Positions 1 through 9,044 of a stretch of 64,000 nucleotides of DNA are shown piece after piece; position 1 is the first letter of the stretch; every line of letters starts with the position of its first letter. The DNA is from Amorphus orientalis (GTDB lineage Bacteria; Pseudomonadota; Alphaproteobacteria; Rhizobiales; Amorphaceae): positions 124,001 to 188,000 of the forward strand of contig NZ_JAUSUL010000002.1 in the NCBI RefSeq assembly GCF_030814015.1, written 5' to 3'. Under the pieces are notes generated by a model. The model saw only the letters and a list, made by a program, of their open reading frames with translations. It ran no database searches and was not told the origin of the DNA. The translations under genes were made by a program, and so were the position numbers.

Positions 1-1424
1 CAGGTCTTGTTGTCGGTCACGCCCTTGGCGATGCGCGCGCCCTCGATCAGGTCCTTGATCTGGACCGTGCCGGTCTCGCGTTCCGACGACCCCTGGATGA
101 CGACGCAGGGCGCGTTGCGCCGGTCGGCATATTTCATCTGCGCCTTCATGCCGGAGGAGCCGAGATAGACCTCGCAGCCGAGATCGAGGCCGGCGTTTGC
201 CAGCCCGGCGCGGATCTCCCGGGCGAAGCGCTGATAGGCGCCCATGGCCGCGGGATCCCGGTCCATCGCCATGATGACGACCGGGCCGAGGGGCTTGTCC
301 TGTTCGCCTTCCCGGGCGGCCAGCGCGGCCACCAACCGCGAAACGCCGACGGAAAAGCCGGTGGCCGGCATGTCCTCGCCGCGGAAGCGCCCGACGAGAC
401 CGTCATAGCGGCCGCCGCCGCCGACCGAGCCGAAGCGCACCGGGCGGCCGTCCTCGTCGGTGATCTCGAAGGTCAGCTCCGCCTCGAACACCGGGCCGGT
501 GTAGTATTCCAGCCCGCGCACGACGGAGGGGTCGATCTTCACCCGCTCGCCGTAGCCGGCGCCGTCGATCATTTCGCGGATTTCAGCGAGCTCGGCCAGG
601 CCTTCCTTGCCCTTGTCGCTCTCGCCCAGCGTGGTCTGTTCGAGATCGGAGAAGAAGGTCTCGCCCAGATCGCTGGTGGCCGCGTCGATGAAGGTCATGA
701 ACTTGGCGACCGTATCCGCGTCGAGACCGGCACCCTTGGTGTAGTCGCCGCTCTCGTCCATGCGGCCCTTGCCGAGGAGCAGACGGACGCCGTCGGGACC
801 GAACTTGTCGAGCTTGTCGATGGCGCGCAGCACCGAGAGCCGGGTTCCGGCGTGCCCGTCGCCACCGAGGCCGGCCGCCTCCATCACCCCGTCGAGCACC
901 TTGCGGTTGTTCACGCGGATCACGTAGTCGCCGCGCGGGATGCCGATCGCCTCCATGGTGTCGGCGGCCATCATGCAGATCTCAGCGTCCGCGGCGACCG
1001 AGGCCGCGCCCACGGTGTCGGCATCGAACTGCATGAACTGGCGGAACCGGCCGGGGCCGGGCTTCTCGTTGCGGAACACCCAGCCCGCCCGGTAAGTGCG
1101 GTAGGGCTTCACGATCCGCTCGTAGTTCTCCGCCACGTGACGGGCGAGCGGCGCGGTCAGGTCGTAACGCAGCGACAGCCAGTCCTCGTCGTCGTCCTGG
1201 AAGGCGAACACGCCCTCGTTCGGACGGTCCTGGTCCGGCAGGAACTTGCCGAGCGCCTCGGCATATTCGACGAACGGCGTTTCGACGGGTTCGAAGCCGT
1301 AGCGTTCGTACACGGCGCGGATCTTCGCCATGACCTGTTCGGCCGCCTTGATTTCGGAAGCGGACCGGTCGGCGAAGCCGCGCGGCAGCCGCGCCTTCGG
1401 CAGATTGTCTTTGTCTCGGCTCAT
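1..1424 (-). CDS. hisS: Histidyl-tRNA synthetase, 3' end cut by window edge
   Basis: Class II aminoacyl-tRNA synthetase that charges tRNA-His in the cytoplasm. About 474 residues are visible from the start ([10 protein letters not shown]) and the frame is still open at base 1, so the C-terminus lies outside. The N-terminus has PRGFADRSA, the YGFEPVETP strand typical of motif 1, motif 2 as [16 protein letters not shown] with its arginines, and the HisRS-specific [11 protein letters not shown] element, followed by the anticodon-binding domain ([15 protein letters not shown]). It is divergent from the alcohol dehydrogenase, with about 250 bases between them. Family assignment is firm; only the missing end limits it. 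Confidence 0.96.
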   Translation of the reverse strand, partial: MSRDKDNLPKARLPRGFADRSASEIKAAEQVMAKIRAVYERYGFEPVETPFVEYAEALGKFLPDQDRPNEGVFAFQDDDEDWLSLRYDLTAPLARHVAENYERIVKPYRTYRAGWVFRNEKPGPGRFRQFMQFDADTVGAASVAADAEICMMAADTMEAIGIPRGDYVIRVNNRKVLDGVMEAAGLGGDGHAGTRLSVLRAIDKLDKFGPDGVRLLLGKGRMDESGDYTKGAGLDADTVAKFMTFIDAATSDLGETFFSDLEQTTLGESDKGKEGLAELAEIREMIDGAGYGERVKIDPSVVRGLEYYTGPVFEAELTFEITDEDGRPVRFGSVGGGGRYDGLVGRFRGEDMPATGFSVGVSRLVAALAAREGEQDKPLGPVVIMAMDRDPAAMGAYQRFAREIRAGLANAGLDLGCEVYLGSSGMKAQMKYADRRNAPCVVIQGSSERETGTVQIKDLIEGARIAKGVTDNKT

Positions 1425-1677
1425 CGATCTGAAGCTTTGGGCGGCACAAGGGAAACGACGACATGCGAAGCGGCGCGGACGCGGCTTCGTGCGTTGTGGA
1501 GGGAGTAGACGAAAGGCGGGCCCGGAACAAGCCGGGGAGGGGGCGCGGCAGCCTCGGAAGCGCGGATCGTCGTTTCCGGAACGATTGGGCCGGACTTTAT
1601 CCTGGATCAATGAAACCGGGAGGGGTTCGCGGGCAGGGTTGGCTCCAATCGACAGCCACTTTGAGGGGGACGACACC
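1425..1677. other. Intergenic region between divergent hisS and adh
   Basis: 253 bases separating two divergent starts, so both promoters should lie here. I see a strong ribosome-binding sequence GAGGGGGA just ahead of the dehydrogenase start, but no promoter hexamers that I would defend and no riboswitch-like structure. Confidence 0.4.
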
Positions 1678-2757
1678 ATGGCCGAGATGATCAAAGCCGC
1701 CGTTTTCGTGGAGCCCGGCCGGATCGAGCTGGACGACAAGCCGATGCCGGACATCGGCCCGAACGACGCGCTTCTCCGGATCACCACCACGACGATCTGC
1801 GGCACCGACGTGCACATCCTGAAAGGCGAGTATCCGGTCGAGAAGGGTCTGACCATCGGCCACGAGCCGGTGGGCATCATCGAGAAGCTCGGCTCCAACG
1901 TGCAGGGCTACAGGGAAGGCCAGCGGGTGATCGCCGGGGCGATCTGCCCGTCCGGCTACTCCAACGCCTGCCTCGACGGGCTGTGCTCCCAGGATGGCCA
2001 GCACCACAAGCACGGCCTCAAGCCGATGGGCGGCTGGCGCTTCGGCAACACGATCGACGGCACCCAGGCCGAATATGTCCGTGTGCCCGATGCCATGGCG
2101 AACCTGTCGCCGGTGCCGGATGGCCTCACCGACGAACAGGTGCTGATGTGCCCGGACATCATGTCGACGGGCTTCGCGGGCGCGGAATCCGGGAAGATCA
2201 AGATCGGTGACACGGTCGTCGTCTTCGCCCAGGGGCCGATCGGCCTGTGCGCGACGGCGGGCGCCAAGCTGTGCGGCGCGACCACCATCATCACGGTGGA
2301 TTCCGTTCCCGAACGTCTGGAGATCTCGCGGGCCATGGGGGCCGATCACACGATCGACTTCCGCTCCACAGATCCGGTCGCCGAGATCATGAAGATCACC
2401 GACGGGCGCGGCGTCGACGTGGCGATCGAGGCGCTCGGCCTGCAGGCGACGTTCGAGAACTGCCTGCGCGTGCTGAAGCCGGGCGGAACGCTCTCCAGCC
2501 TCGGGGTCTATTCCGGCGACCTGAAGATCCCGCTGGATGCCTTCCATGCGGGCCTCGGCGACAACAAGATCATCACCTCGCTCTGCCCGGGCGGAAAGGA
2601 GCGCATGCGCCGTCTGATGGAGGTGATCTCGTCGGGCCGTGTCGATCTCAAGCCGCTGGTCACCCACCGTTACAAGCTGGATGACATCGTGGCGGCCTAC
2701 GATCTCTTCTCCAACCAGCGCGACGGTGTGCTGAAGGTGGCGATCACGCCGAACTAG
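1678..2757 (+). CDS. Zinc-dependent alcohol dehydrogenase, MDR family
   Basis: A 359-residue medium-chain dehydrogenase/reductase, probably oxidising a small alcohol or reducing the matching aldehyde/ketone with NAD(P). The catalytic zinc site is seen as CGTD near residue 41 and GHEP near residue 63; the cofactor fold follows with [17 protein letters not shown] and an acidic residue after the second strand (TVDSVPER), which usually favours NAD. The classical four-cysteine structural zinc lobe is not intact (only scattered Cys in [17 protein letters not shown]), which fits the isopropanol/threonine-dehydrogenase-like branch of the family. The start was set at the ATG preceded by GAGGGGGA; the same frame is open further upstream without a ribosome site. 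The exact substrate is not known. Confidence 0.88.
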   Translation: MAEMIKAAVFVEPGRIELDDKPMPDIGPNDALLRITTTTICGTDVHILKGEYPVEKGLTIGHEPVGIIEKLGSNVQGYREGQRVIAGAICPSGYSNACLDGLCSQDGQHHKHGLKPMGGWRFGNTIDGTQAEYVRVPDAMANLSPVPDGLTDEQVLMCPDIMSTGFAGAESGKIKIGDTVVVFAQGPIGLCATAGAKLCGATTIITVDSVPERLEISRAMGADHTIDFRSTDPVAEIMKITDGRGVDVAIEALGLQATFENCLRVLKPGGTLSSLGVYSGDLKIPLDAFHAGLGDNKIITSLCPGGKERMRRLMEVISSGRVDLKPLVTHRYKLDDIVAAYDLFSNQRDGVLKVAITPN

Positions 2758-2804
2758 GAGCAATCCCAGGAAAAGTGGGAACCGGTTTTCCGTCCGGGAT
2801 TGCG
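2758..2804. repeat. Palindromic intergenic repeat, copy 1
   Basis: A 47-base imperfect palindrome that begins GAGCAATCCCAGG and ends CCGGGATTGCG, with AAAAGTGGGAACCGGTTTTC at its centre. It starts right after the dehydrogenase stop codon, between two converging genes. A second copy differing in a few bases sits at 56245-56293. The general form matches a palindromic element common between genes in Rhizobiales genomes. It may fold as a hairpin at the 3' end of transcripts. Confidence 0.8.
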
Positions 2805-2816
2805 AGGAAAGACACT

Positions 2817-3473
2817 TCAGCACTCAAGCCGGGTTCGCTTCTCGGCCTTCTCCGCCGCGGAGAGAAGCCGGACGCGCCCACGCGCGGGACGGACGAGGGA
2901 GCCGCGTCGGGCCAGCTCGGCGATGGTCCGGTACAGCGCAGGTCCAGAGACTCCGAGATCGTCGGCGATCGACCGAAGAGATTGGTCCGGCGGCAGGGTG
3001 CCATCGGCATCGACGAGGTCGGCAAGCCGGGCGAGGACGCGTTCCGTAAGGGGCGTCATCGCCCTGAGTTCGAGAAGGCGCCGCGCCCGCATGAGCGACA
3101 GGGCGAGATGTGCAGCGAAATCCTGCGAAAGCTCCGGCGAACGCTCGAAGGCGCGGAGGACGGCCGGTCGCGGCAGCAGGCGGAGTTGCGTCGGAGCTGC
3201 GGCGACGGCGTCGCAGTGGCACGTTTCGGAATAAAGGGAGGCCTCGGCGAAGGTCTCGCCGGCGCGTCCCACGTGGATGCGAACCTGCTGGCCTGCATCG
3301 GTCGTCCGCAGAAGATCGACCCGGCCCTCGACCACCATCGAAAGTCCCGGTGTGGCATCGCCCTGCCGGAAGAAGACGTCGCCCGCCTGCATCCGGACGA
3401 TGCGTGATTTCTCCGGCATGCAGGCGGCTTCGAGTTTCGAGAAGAATGCGGATGCCGACATGATCGCAATCAT
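2817..3473 (-). CDS. Crp/Fnr-family transcriptional regulator
   Basis: A 218-residue DNA-binding regulator. Residues about 20-115 form a cyclic-nucleotide-binding-like beta barrel (GDVFFRQGDATPGLSMVVEGRVDLL), and about 165-200 form a winged helix with SLRSIADDLGVSGPALYRTIAELARRG as the recognition unit. There is no N-terminal Fnr-type four-cysteine cluster; one CHC pair lies in YSETCHCDAV, so oxygen sensing through an iron-sulfur cluster is unlikely. The effector is unknown. It is divergent from the secreted His-rich protein with about 60 bases between, so it may control that gene and itself. A second ATG four codons in (MSASAFF) is an equally good start. Confidence 0.85.
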   Translation of the reverse strand: MIAIMSASAFFSKLEAACMPEKSRIVRMQAGDVFFRQGDATPGLSMVVEGRVDLLRTTDAGQQVRIHVGRAGETFAEASLYSETCHCDAVAAAPTQLRLLPRPAVLRAFERSPELSQDFAAHLALSLMRARRLLELRAMTPLTERVLARLADLVDADGTLPPDQSLRSIADDLGVSGPALYRTIAELARRGSLVRPARGRVRLLSAAEKAEKRTRLEC

Positions 3474-3532
3474 ATCTCGCCGGCACCGCAGGTGCTACGG
3501 GTCGCTCACCATCGACGATCAGGGAGCGGCCG

Positions 3533-4111
3533 ATGAGCACGCCATGGACAATCGCGGCGACCTTACTCGCCGGTCTGTTTCTGGGCGCCCAGTCCGGACA
3601 TGCGCAGCACATGGATCACGCCGGGCATAGGACCGGTGCGACGCCGGCTCCCGCCGCCGACCGTGTCCTGCCGAGCGAGCCCGGCGATGCGGCTTTCGCG
3701 GCAATTGCGGAGATCGTCGCGCTGTTTTCGGCGGCTCCAGACACCGACTGGGCGCGCGTCGACATCGATGCGCTGCGGACCCATCTGGTCGACATGAACC
3801 AGCTTGTTCTGGCCGCCAATGTTACCGCCGAACCGATCGACGGGGGGCTGCGCATGCGGGTGGCCCGGGCCGGACGTGGCGGAGAGGCCGCCGGACGGAT
3901 GGTCCCCGCCCACGGCCCGGTGCTTGCCGCCGAGACCGGCTGGTCCTCTCAGGTCGACGAGGACGGGGATACGATCGTCTGGACGGTTACCGGACCGACG
4001 GCGGACGATGCGATGAAGATCCGCGCCCTCGGTTTCTTCGGTCTGATGGCAACCGGCGATCACCACCGGGCGCATCACATCGCCCTCGCGAGAGGCGGCG
4101 CGCCGCATTGA
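3533..4111 (+). CDS. Secreted His-rich protein of unknown function
   Basis: A 192-residue protein with a clear signal peptide (TIAATLLAGLFLGAQSGHAQ, cleavage likely after HAQ), so it should act in the periplasm. The mature N-terminus is HMDHAGH and the C-terminus has GDHHRAHHIALARGG, two His clusters that could bind metal. The middle has no motif I recognise. It shares a 60-base divergent promoter region with the Crp/Fnr-type regulator. A role in metal handling or stress is only an inference from the histidines. Confidence 0.7.
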   Translation: MSTPWTIAATLLAGLFLGAQSGHAQHMDHAGHRTGATPAPAADRVLPSEPGDAAFAAIAEIVALFSAAPDTDWARVDIDALRTHLVDMNQLVLAANVTAEPIDGGLRMRVARAGRGGEAAGRMVPAHGPVLAAETGWSSQVDEDGDTIVWTVTGPTADDAMKIRALGFFGLMATGDHHRAHHIALARGGAPH

Positions 4112-4156
4112 CGGCTGACGGAAACTTTCGCCCGTCTGCGCCCCCAGGCAGCGCCC

Positions 4157-4699
4157 TCACGCCACGCCGGGCGGAGAGCGGCGCATCCACGGGCGGATCG
4201 TCGAGACGGCGCCCTCATCACGGGTGGTCGGCTGATAGTAGACCGGCACGTCGGGCGCGCCACCGGCTTCCAGCACCTTGCGGGCGGCGGGTTTGGTGAC
4301 GACGAAAGCGTCGAACCCGCACCGGGCCATCAGCGGCACCTGGTCCGCCAGCACGTTGCCGACGGCGCGGAGTTCGCCGGCAAAGCCGTAGCGCTCGCGG
4401 GCGAGCCGCGCGGTCGAGTAGCCGCGCCCGTCGGTGTAGGCGGGAAAGGCGATCGCCAGCACGGAGAAGCGGCCGAGATCGTCGGCGACGTCCTCGATCT
4501 TCTCGCCGGGCGAAATCAGGATGCCGAGCGGCTGGTTGGAGGCGCGCAGGCTCTCGCGCTCCTCCTGATAGCGGGCGAGCGGCACGATGGCACGTCCGTC
4601 TTCCGGCAGCGGCGCCTCCGCGTCGAGCACCACCCAGTCATCGGGTTCGAAGGCTCCGTTGCGGAAGACGTCCGCGGGCGTCTGCGTGTCGGTGCTCAT
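4157..4699 (-). CDS. DUF934 protein of the sulfite reduction operon
   Basis: A 180-residue protein of the DUF934 family, which is found almost only beside cysI/cysH and is thought to help assimilatory sulfite reduction. Recognisable parts are PLARYQEERESLRASNQPLGILISPGE, FPAYTDGRGYSTARLARERYGFAGELRAVGNVLADQVPLMARCGFDAFVV. It starts inside the last codons of cysH (4-base ATGA overlap), so it is translated from the same message. The biochemical function is not established. Confidence 0.88.
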   Translation of the reverse strand: MSTDTQTPADVFRNGAFEPDDWVVLDAEAPLPEDGRAIVPLARYQEERESLRASNQPLGILISPGEKIEDVADDLGRFSVLAIAFPAYTDGRGYSTARLARERYGFAGELRAVGNVLADQVPLMARCGFDAFVVTKPAARKVLEAGGAPDVPVYYQPTTRDEGAVSTIRPWMRRSPPGVA

Positions 4700-5445
4700 G
4701 CCGCCCGGTCCCTGCCGAGATGGATGCCGCATTCGACCTTGCCCGATCCCTGCCAGCGTCCGGAGCGCTCGTCGGCGCCTTCCTCGACGCGCGAGGTGCA
4801 CGGCATGCAGCCGATCGACGGAAAGCCCTGGGCGGTCAGCGGATGGGAGGGAAGCGCGCGCTCCTCCATGAAGGCGGCGAGGTCTTCCTTGGTCCAGTCG
4901 GCCAGCGGATTGACCTTCACGTGCAGCCCGTCCCACTCGACCAGGGGAAGCGCGTTGCGGGTCGCCGCCTGGAACCGCTTGCGGCCGGTGATCCAGGAAT
5001 CATAGCCCGAAAGCGCCCGTTCCAGCGGCAGCACCTTGCGGATGGTGCAGCAGCGATCGGTGTCTTTGGCCCACAGGGTGCCCTGCGGGTCGTCCTCCGC
5101 GAGATCGTCCTCGGCGGGGGTGATCGACTGCACGTTGGTGAGACCGAGCTGGGCCGCGAGCTGATCCCGGTGACGCAGCGTCTCGGGAAAATGCTTGCCG
5201 GTCTCCAGGAAGATGACGGGGGCATCCGGCTTGATTTCGGCGACCAGCGCCAGCAGCACAGCCGATTCGCCGCCGAAGGAAGAGACCACGGCGACGCGGC
5301 CGGCGGAGCCCTCGAGCAGCACCGAGCGGAGCGTGTCCAACGAGCGCCGGACCTTCATCTGCCGCTCGAGAGCGACGGCGAGCTCGGCGCGGTCCTGTGG
5401 CGCGGACTCGAACTCCGAATCACGCTGCTGTGCGAGCGGGGCCAT
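4696..5445 (-). CDS. cysH: Adenylyl-sulfate (APS) reductase
   Basis: Reduces activated sulfate (APS) to sulfite using thioredoxin. The 249-residue protein has the PAPS-reductase fold (VAVVSSFGGESAVLL, residues 51-65) and the cysteine pairs C132-C133 (DRCCTIRK) and C213/C216 (GCMPCT), which ligate a 4Fe-4S cluster; these mark the APS-using type rather than the enterobacterial PAPS type. The catalytic cysteine is C239 in ECGIH. The start overlaps the end of cysI by 26 bases, indicating coupled translation. The reading frame is open further upstream, but only inside cysI. Confidence 0.94.
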   Translation of the reverse strand: MAPLAQQRDSEFESAPQDRAELAVALERQMKVRRSLDTLRSVLLEGSAGRVAVVSSFGGESAVLLALVAEIKPDAPVIFLETGKHFPETLRHRDQLAAQLGLTNVQSITPAEDDLAEDDPQGTLWAKDTDRCCTIRKVLPLERALSGYDSWITGRKRFQAATRNALPLVEWDGLHVKVNPLADWTKEDLAAFMEERALPSHPLTAQGFPSIGCMPCTSRVEEGADERSGRWQGSGKVECGIHLGRDRAA

Positions 5446-7084
5446 AGAGCGCCTCCTTGAAGGGGTGGTCGCCGAGACGGCGGTAGGCAGCCAGGAACGG
5501 CTCGTCAGGGCCGGTCCTGAGCTGAAGGTAGGTGTCGACGATGGTCTCCACGGCATCGACCACGTCGTCCTCGGAGAAGCCGCGGCCGATGATCTGGCCG
5601 ATGGCCGCATCCTCGCCCGGCGCGCCGCCGAGGGTGATCTGATAGAATTCCTGGCCCTTCCGGTCGACACCCAGGATGCCGATGTGGCCGACATGGTGAT
5701 GACCGCAGGCGTTGATGCAGCCGGAGATCTTGATCGACAGCGGCCCGATCTCGCGCTGGCGCACCGGATCGCCGAAGCGCTCGGAGAGCTTCTGGGAGAC
5801 CGGGATCGAGCGGGCGTTGGCGAGCGCGCAGTAATCCAGGCCGGGGCAGGCGATGATGTCGGTGACCAGACCGGCATTCGCCTCCGCCAGCTCCGCCTCC
5901 ACCAGCGCGGCGTGGACCGCGGGCAGCTCGCGGCGGGCGACGTGGGGAAGGACCAGGTTCTGCTCGTGGCTCACCCGGATCTCGTCGAACGAGTACCGTT
6001 CCGCGATATCGGCTACCGCTTCCATCTGCTCCGCCGTGGCGTCGCCCGGAATGCCGCCGATCGGCTTCAGGGAGATCGTGACGGACGCGTAACCCGGCGT
6101 CTTGTGGGCGTGGACGTTGGTCTCGCGCCACAGCGAATAGCCGGGGTCGTCGCTTGCGGCCTGGTCAGCGCTCTCCACCACGTCCACGTCGAAAGCCGGG
6201 GGAGCGAAATAGGCCTCGATCGCCTCGATGGACTCCTGCGGGAGCGTCAGGGCGCCGTCGCGGATCGCTTCGAACTCGGCCTCGATGTCGCGCTTGAGGT
6301 CGTCGATCCCGGTCTCGTGGACCAGGATCTTGATGCGCGCCTTGTACTTGTTGTCCCGGCGTCCGTAGAGATTGTAGACGCGCAGGATCGCCTCGAGATA
6401 GGCGAGCAGGTCGGGCTCGGCCACGAAGTCGCGCACCTTCTTGGCGATCATCGGGGTGCGGCCCTGGCCGCCGCCGACCCACACCTCGAAGCCCAGCGTG
6501 CCGGTCTCGTCCCGCTTGATCTGCAGGCCGATGTCGTGGACCCGGATCGCCGCCCGGTCGCGCTCGGCGCCCGAAACGGCGACCTTGAACTTGCGGGGCA
6601 GGAACGTGAACTCCGGGTGCAGCGACGACCACTGGCGGATGATCTCCGCATAGGGGCGGGGATCGGCCACCTCGTCGGCGGCCGCGCCGGCGAAATGGTC
6701 CGCGGTCACGTTGCGGATGCAGTTCCCGGACGTCTGGATGGCATGCATCTCGACGCTTGCGAGATCCTCAAGGATCGCGGGAATGTCGGCCAGTCGCGGC
6801 CAGTTGTACTGGATGTTCTGGCGGGTGGTGAAATGGCCGTAGCCGCGATCGTACTTGCGGGCGATGTGGCCAAGCATCCGCATCTGCTTCGAGGACAGCG
6901 TGCCGTAGGGCACGGCCACCCGCAGCATGTAGGCGTGAAGCTGCAGGTAGACGCCGTTCATCAGCCGGAGCGGCTTGAACTCGTCCTCCGTCAGTTCGCC
7001 TGACAGGCGCCGGTTGACCTGGTCCCGGAACTGCTCGGTGCGGGCCCGGACGAAGGCGTGATCGAATTCGTCGTAGCGGTACAT
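5420..7084 (-). CDS. cysI: Sulfite/nitrite reductase hemoprotein subunit
   Basis: A 554-residue siroheme/4Fe-4S enzyme that reduces sulfite to sulfide by six electrons. Two half-repeats are visible: the first with YGTLSSKQMRMLGHIARKYDRGYGHFTTRQNIQ and TSGNCIRNV, the second with the cluster cysteines C413/C419 (ACPGLDYC) and C456/C460 (SGCINACG). The Pfam-type NIR_SIR domains and operon partners (cysG, cysH) favour sulfite as substrate over nitrite. No NADPH-dependent flavoprotein subunit (cysJ) is nearby, so ferredoxin or another donor probably supplies electrons. Confidence 0.94.
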   Translation of the reverse strand: MYRYDEFDHAFVRARTEQFRDQVNRRLSGELTEDEFKPLRLMNGVYLQLHAYMLRVAVPYGTLSSKQMRMLGHIARKYDRGYGHFTTRQNIQYNWPRLADIPAILEDLASVEMHAIQTSGNCIRNVTADHFAGAAADEVADPRPYAEIIRQWSSLHPEFTFLPRKFKVAVSGAERDRAAIRVHDIGLQIKRDETGTLGFEVWVGGGQGRTPMIAKKVRDFVAEPDLLAYLEAILRVYNLYGRRDNKYKARIKILVHETGIDDLKRDIEAEFEAIRDGALTLPQESIEAIEAYFAPPAFDVDVVESADQAASDDPGYSLWRETNVHAHKTPGYASVTISLKPIGGIPGDATAEQMEAVADIAERYSFDEIRVSHEQNLVLPHVARRELPAVHAALVEAELAEANAGLVTDIIACPGLDYCALANARSIPVSQKLSERFGDPVRQREIGPLSIKISGCINACGHHHVGHIGILGVDRKGQEFYQITLGGAPGEDAAIGQIIGRGFSEDDVVDAVETIVDTYLQLRTGPDEPFLAAYRRLGDHPFKEALYGPARTAA

Positions 7085-7108
7085 GTCAGGGTTCGTCCTT
7101 CGACGGAA

Positions 7109-7423
7109 TCAGGCTGCTGTGTCGACCTTGGCGGCGCCCTCGGCCTGCTTGCCGAGATCGAGGCGCACGGTGGGGCCCTTGGCGCGGATCGCTTCGCGCA
7201 GCTTCACGGGAACGAGGCCGCCGTTCTCGGCCCTCACGTCGATCGCATAAGGCTCGACCACTTCCCGGTTGGCGACATCGCGTTCGGCGGCCGCAAGGGC
7301 GGCCTCCACGGCGGCGTCCTCCTCAAGGGCGGTCACGTCATCGATGTCCTCGACCCAGCGGTGGCTGCGGCCGAGAAAGACGACGATGCCGTCGGTCAGG
7401 CGATTGGCGGTGATGACCTTCAT
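7109..7423 (-). CDS. DUF2849 protein in the cys operon
   Basis: A 104-residue protein (MKVITANRLTDGIVVFLG) of the DUF2849 family, typically placed between cysG and cysI in alphaproteobacteria. It contains the SHRWVEDIDDV segment and an Ala/Glu-rich helix (EEDAAVEAALAAAERDVANREVVEPYAIDV). No catalytic motif is visible. It lies 11 bases after cysG and 24 before cysI on the same strand, so it is part of the sulfate-reduction operon; its role there is unknown. Confidence 0.88.
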   Translation of the reverse strand: MKVITANRLTDGIVVFLGRSHRWVEDIDDVTALEEDAAVEAALAAAERDVANREVVEPYAIDVRAENGGLVPVKLREAIRAKGPTVRLDLGKQAEGAAKVDTAA

Positions 7424-7434
7424 GGGACGGGGCC

Positions 7435-8871
7435 TCAGGCAGCTGCGACGAACGCCCGCTCGGCGGCGAGCGGCTGTGCGTGGGTGGCTCCGGCGTGGGC
7501 GACGGCCTCGCCGATGACGATGAGAACGGGGCCGGACACGTCCGGACGGCGGGCGAGCGCCGGCAGATCGTCGAGCCGGCCGGTGAGAAGCCGCTCGTCG
7601 GAGCGGGCCGCGTTCTCCACGACGCCGACAGGGGTCGAGCCCTTCAGGCCGGCGGCCATCAGCCGGGTGGCGATCTTGCCGGCGACCGTGCGGCCCATGT
7701 AGACGGCCACGGTGGAACCGGAGAGCGCGAGATTGGCCCAGTCCGGCAGCACGCCGCCGTCCTTGTCGTGGCCTGTGGCGAACACGACGCTGGAGGTGAC
7801 GCCGCGCAGCGTCAGCGGGATCTTCGCCGAGGACGCGGCGGCCAGGGCAGCCGTCACGCCGGGAACGATCTCGTAAGCGATATCGGCCTCTTCCAGCGCC
7901 GCGATCTCCTCGCCGGCACGCCCGAAGATCATCGGATCGCCGCTCTTCAGGCGAACCACGCGCTCGCCGCGCCGGGCGCGCTCCACCAGGATCTCGTTGA
8001 TGCGCTGCTGGGTGACGGAATGGGCGCCCTTGGCCTTGCCGACGGCGACCCGTTCCGCGTCGCGCCGGCCCATGGCGACAACCGCATCGGGAACGAGCTG
8101 GTCATGCACGATCACGTCGGCCTCCTGAAGCACGCGCTGGGCGCGGAGGGTCAGCAGGTCTTCCGCACCGGGTCCGGCGCCCACCAGCGTCACGTAGCCT
8201 GCCCCCGAGCGATGGCCGATCAGGGTTTCAGCCGTGTGACGGGCGGCATCCTCGCCTTCTTCGCGCAGGGTGTCGGCTACGGAGCCTGCGAAGAACCGCT
8301 CCCAGTAGCGCCGCCGCTCGACGCCGTCCTTGAACACGGAGGCGATGGTGTCGCGCAGGTTCTCGGCGATGCGCGCCAGCGCGCCGGTCTCCCGGGGCAG
8401 CATCGCCTCGATCTTCGCGCGGATGTGACGGGCCAGAACCGGGCCGGTGCCGGACGAGGTGATGGCGACCGCCACAGGCGCCCGGTTGACCAGCGCGCCC
8501 ACGTAGAAATCGCAGATTTCGGGACGGTCGACCGCGTTGACAGGCACGCCGGCGGCGCGGGCGGCATCGACCACGGCCCGGTCATCCGCCTCCTCGCCGG
8601 AGGCGGCGAAAACGAGGGCCGCGCCCTCGACGTCGGAAACGGAAAAGTCGCGGGCATGCCAGGAGGCGCCGGCGGTCTGCACCGCCTTCGATGCGGCAGG
8701 CGACAGCTCCGGCGCGATGACGACCAGGTGAGCGTTGGTTTCCGACAGGAGCCGGATCTTCGCGCCGGCCTCGTCCCCGCCGCCCACGATCACGACCCTG
8801 CGTCCCTCGACCCGGTGGAAAGTCGGGAAGACGGAGAGTTTGCCGGCGTCGGTGTGCGGTGCTGCACTCAT
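7435..8871 (-). CDS. cysG: Siroheme synthase (trifunctional)
   Basis: Makes siroheme, the cofactor of CysI, from uroporphyrinogen III. The 478-residue protein has an N-terminal precorrin-2 dehydrogenase/ferrochelatase part (RRVVIVGGGDEAGAKIRLL near residue 25, then NAVDRPEICDFYVGALV) and a C-terminal SAM-dependent uroporphyrinogen methyltransferase (GYVTLVGAGPGAEDLLTLRA, RLKSGDPMIFGRAGEE, VPGVTAALAAAS). It is the first gene of the cys operon, so its upstream region 8872-9044 should carry the promoter; I found no clear hexamers or riboswitch there. Confidence 0.95.
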   Translation of the reverse strand: MSAAPHTDAGKLSVFPTFHRVEGRRVVIVGGGDEAGAKIRLLSETNAHLVVIAPELSPAASKAVQTAGASWHARDFSVSDVEGAALVFAASGEEADDRAVVDAARAAGVPVNAVDRPEICDFYVGALVNRAPVAVAITSSGTGPVLARHIRAKIEAMLPRETGALARIAENLRDTIASVFKDGVERRRYWERFFAGSVADTLREEGEDAARHTAETLIGHRSGAGYVTLVGAGPGAEDLLTLRAQRVLQEADVIVHDQLVPDAVVAMGRRDAERVAVGKAKGAHSVTQQRINEILVERARRGERVVRLKSGDPMIFGRAGEEIAALEEADIAYEIVPGVTAALAAASSAKIPLTLRGVTSSVVFATGHDKDGGVLPDWANLALSGSTVAVYMGRTVAGKIATRLMAAGLKGSTPVGVVENAARSDERLLTGRLDDLPALARRPDVSGPVLIVIGEAVAHAGATHAQPLAAERAFVAAA

Positions 8872-9044
8872 GAGGTTTCGGCTCCCGGACTGTGTGCGCT
8901 TGGCGCAAATCCACGATCAGTCTGGAAGAGATAGAGAAAGCCGGCACGCTTTACGCGACATGGTTTTCCAAATCGCGGCGACGAGACGGAAAAGGAATCC
9001 GATTGCACTGCAAAAGCGGCGATTCCGGCCGCATCGGCCGGTTT

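Noticed and set aside
8872..9044. Riboswitch or leader ahead of cysG
   Set aside because: No known aptamer pattern or strong stem-terminator could be recognised by eye.
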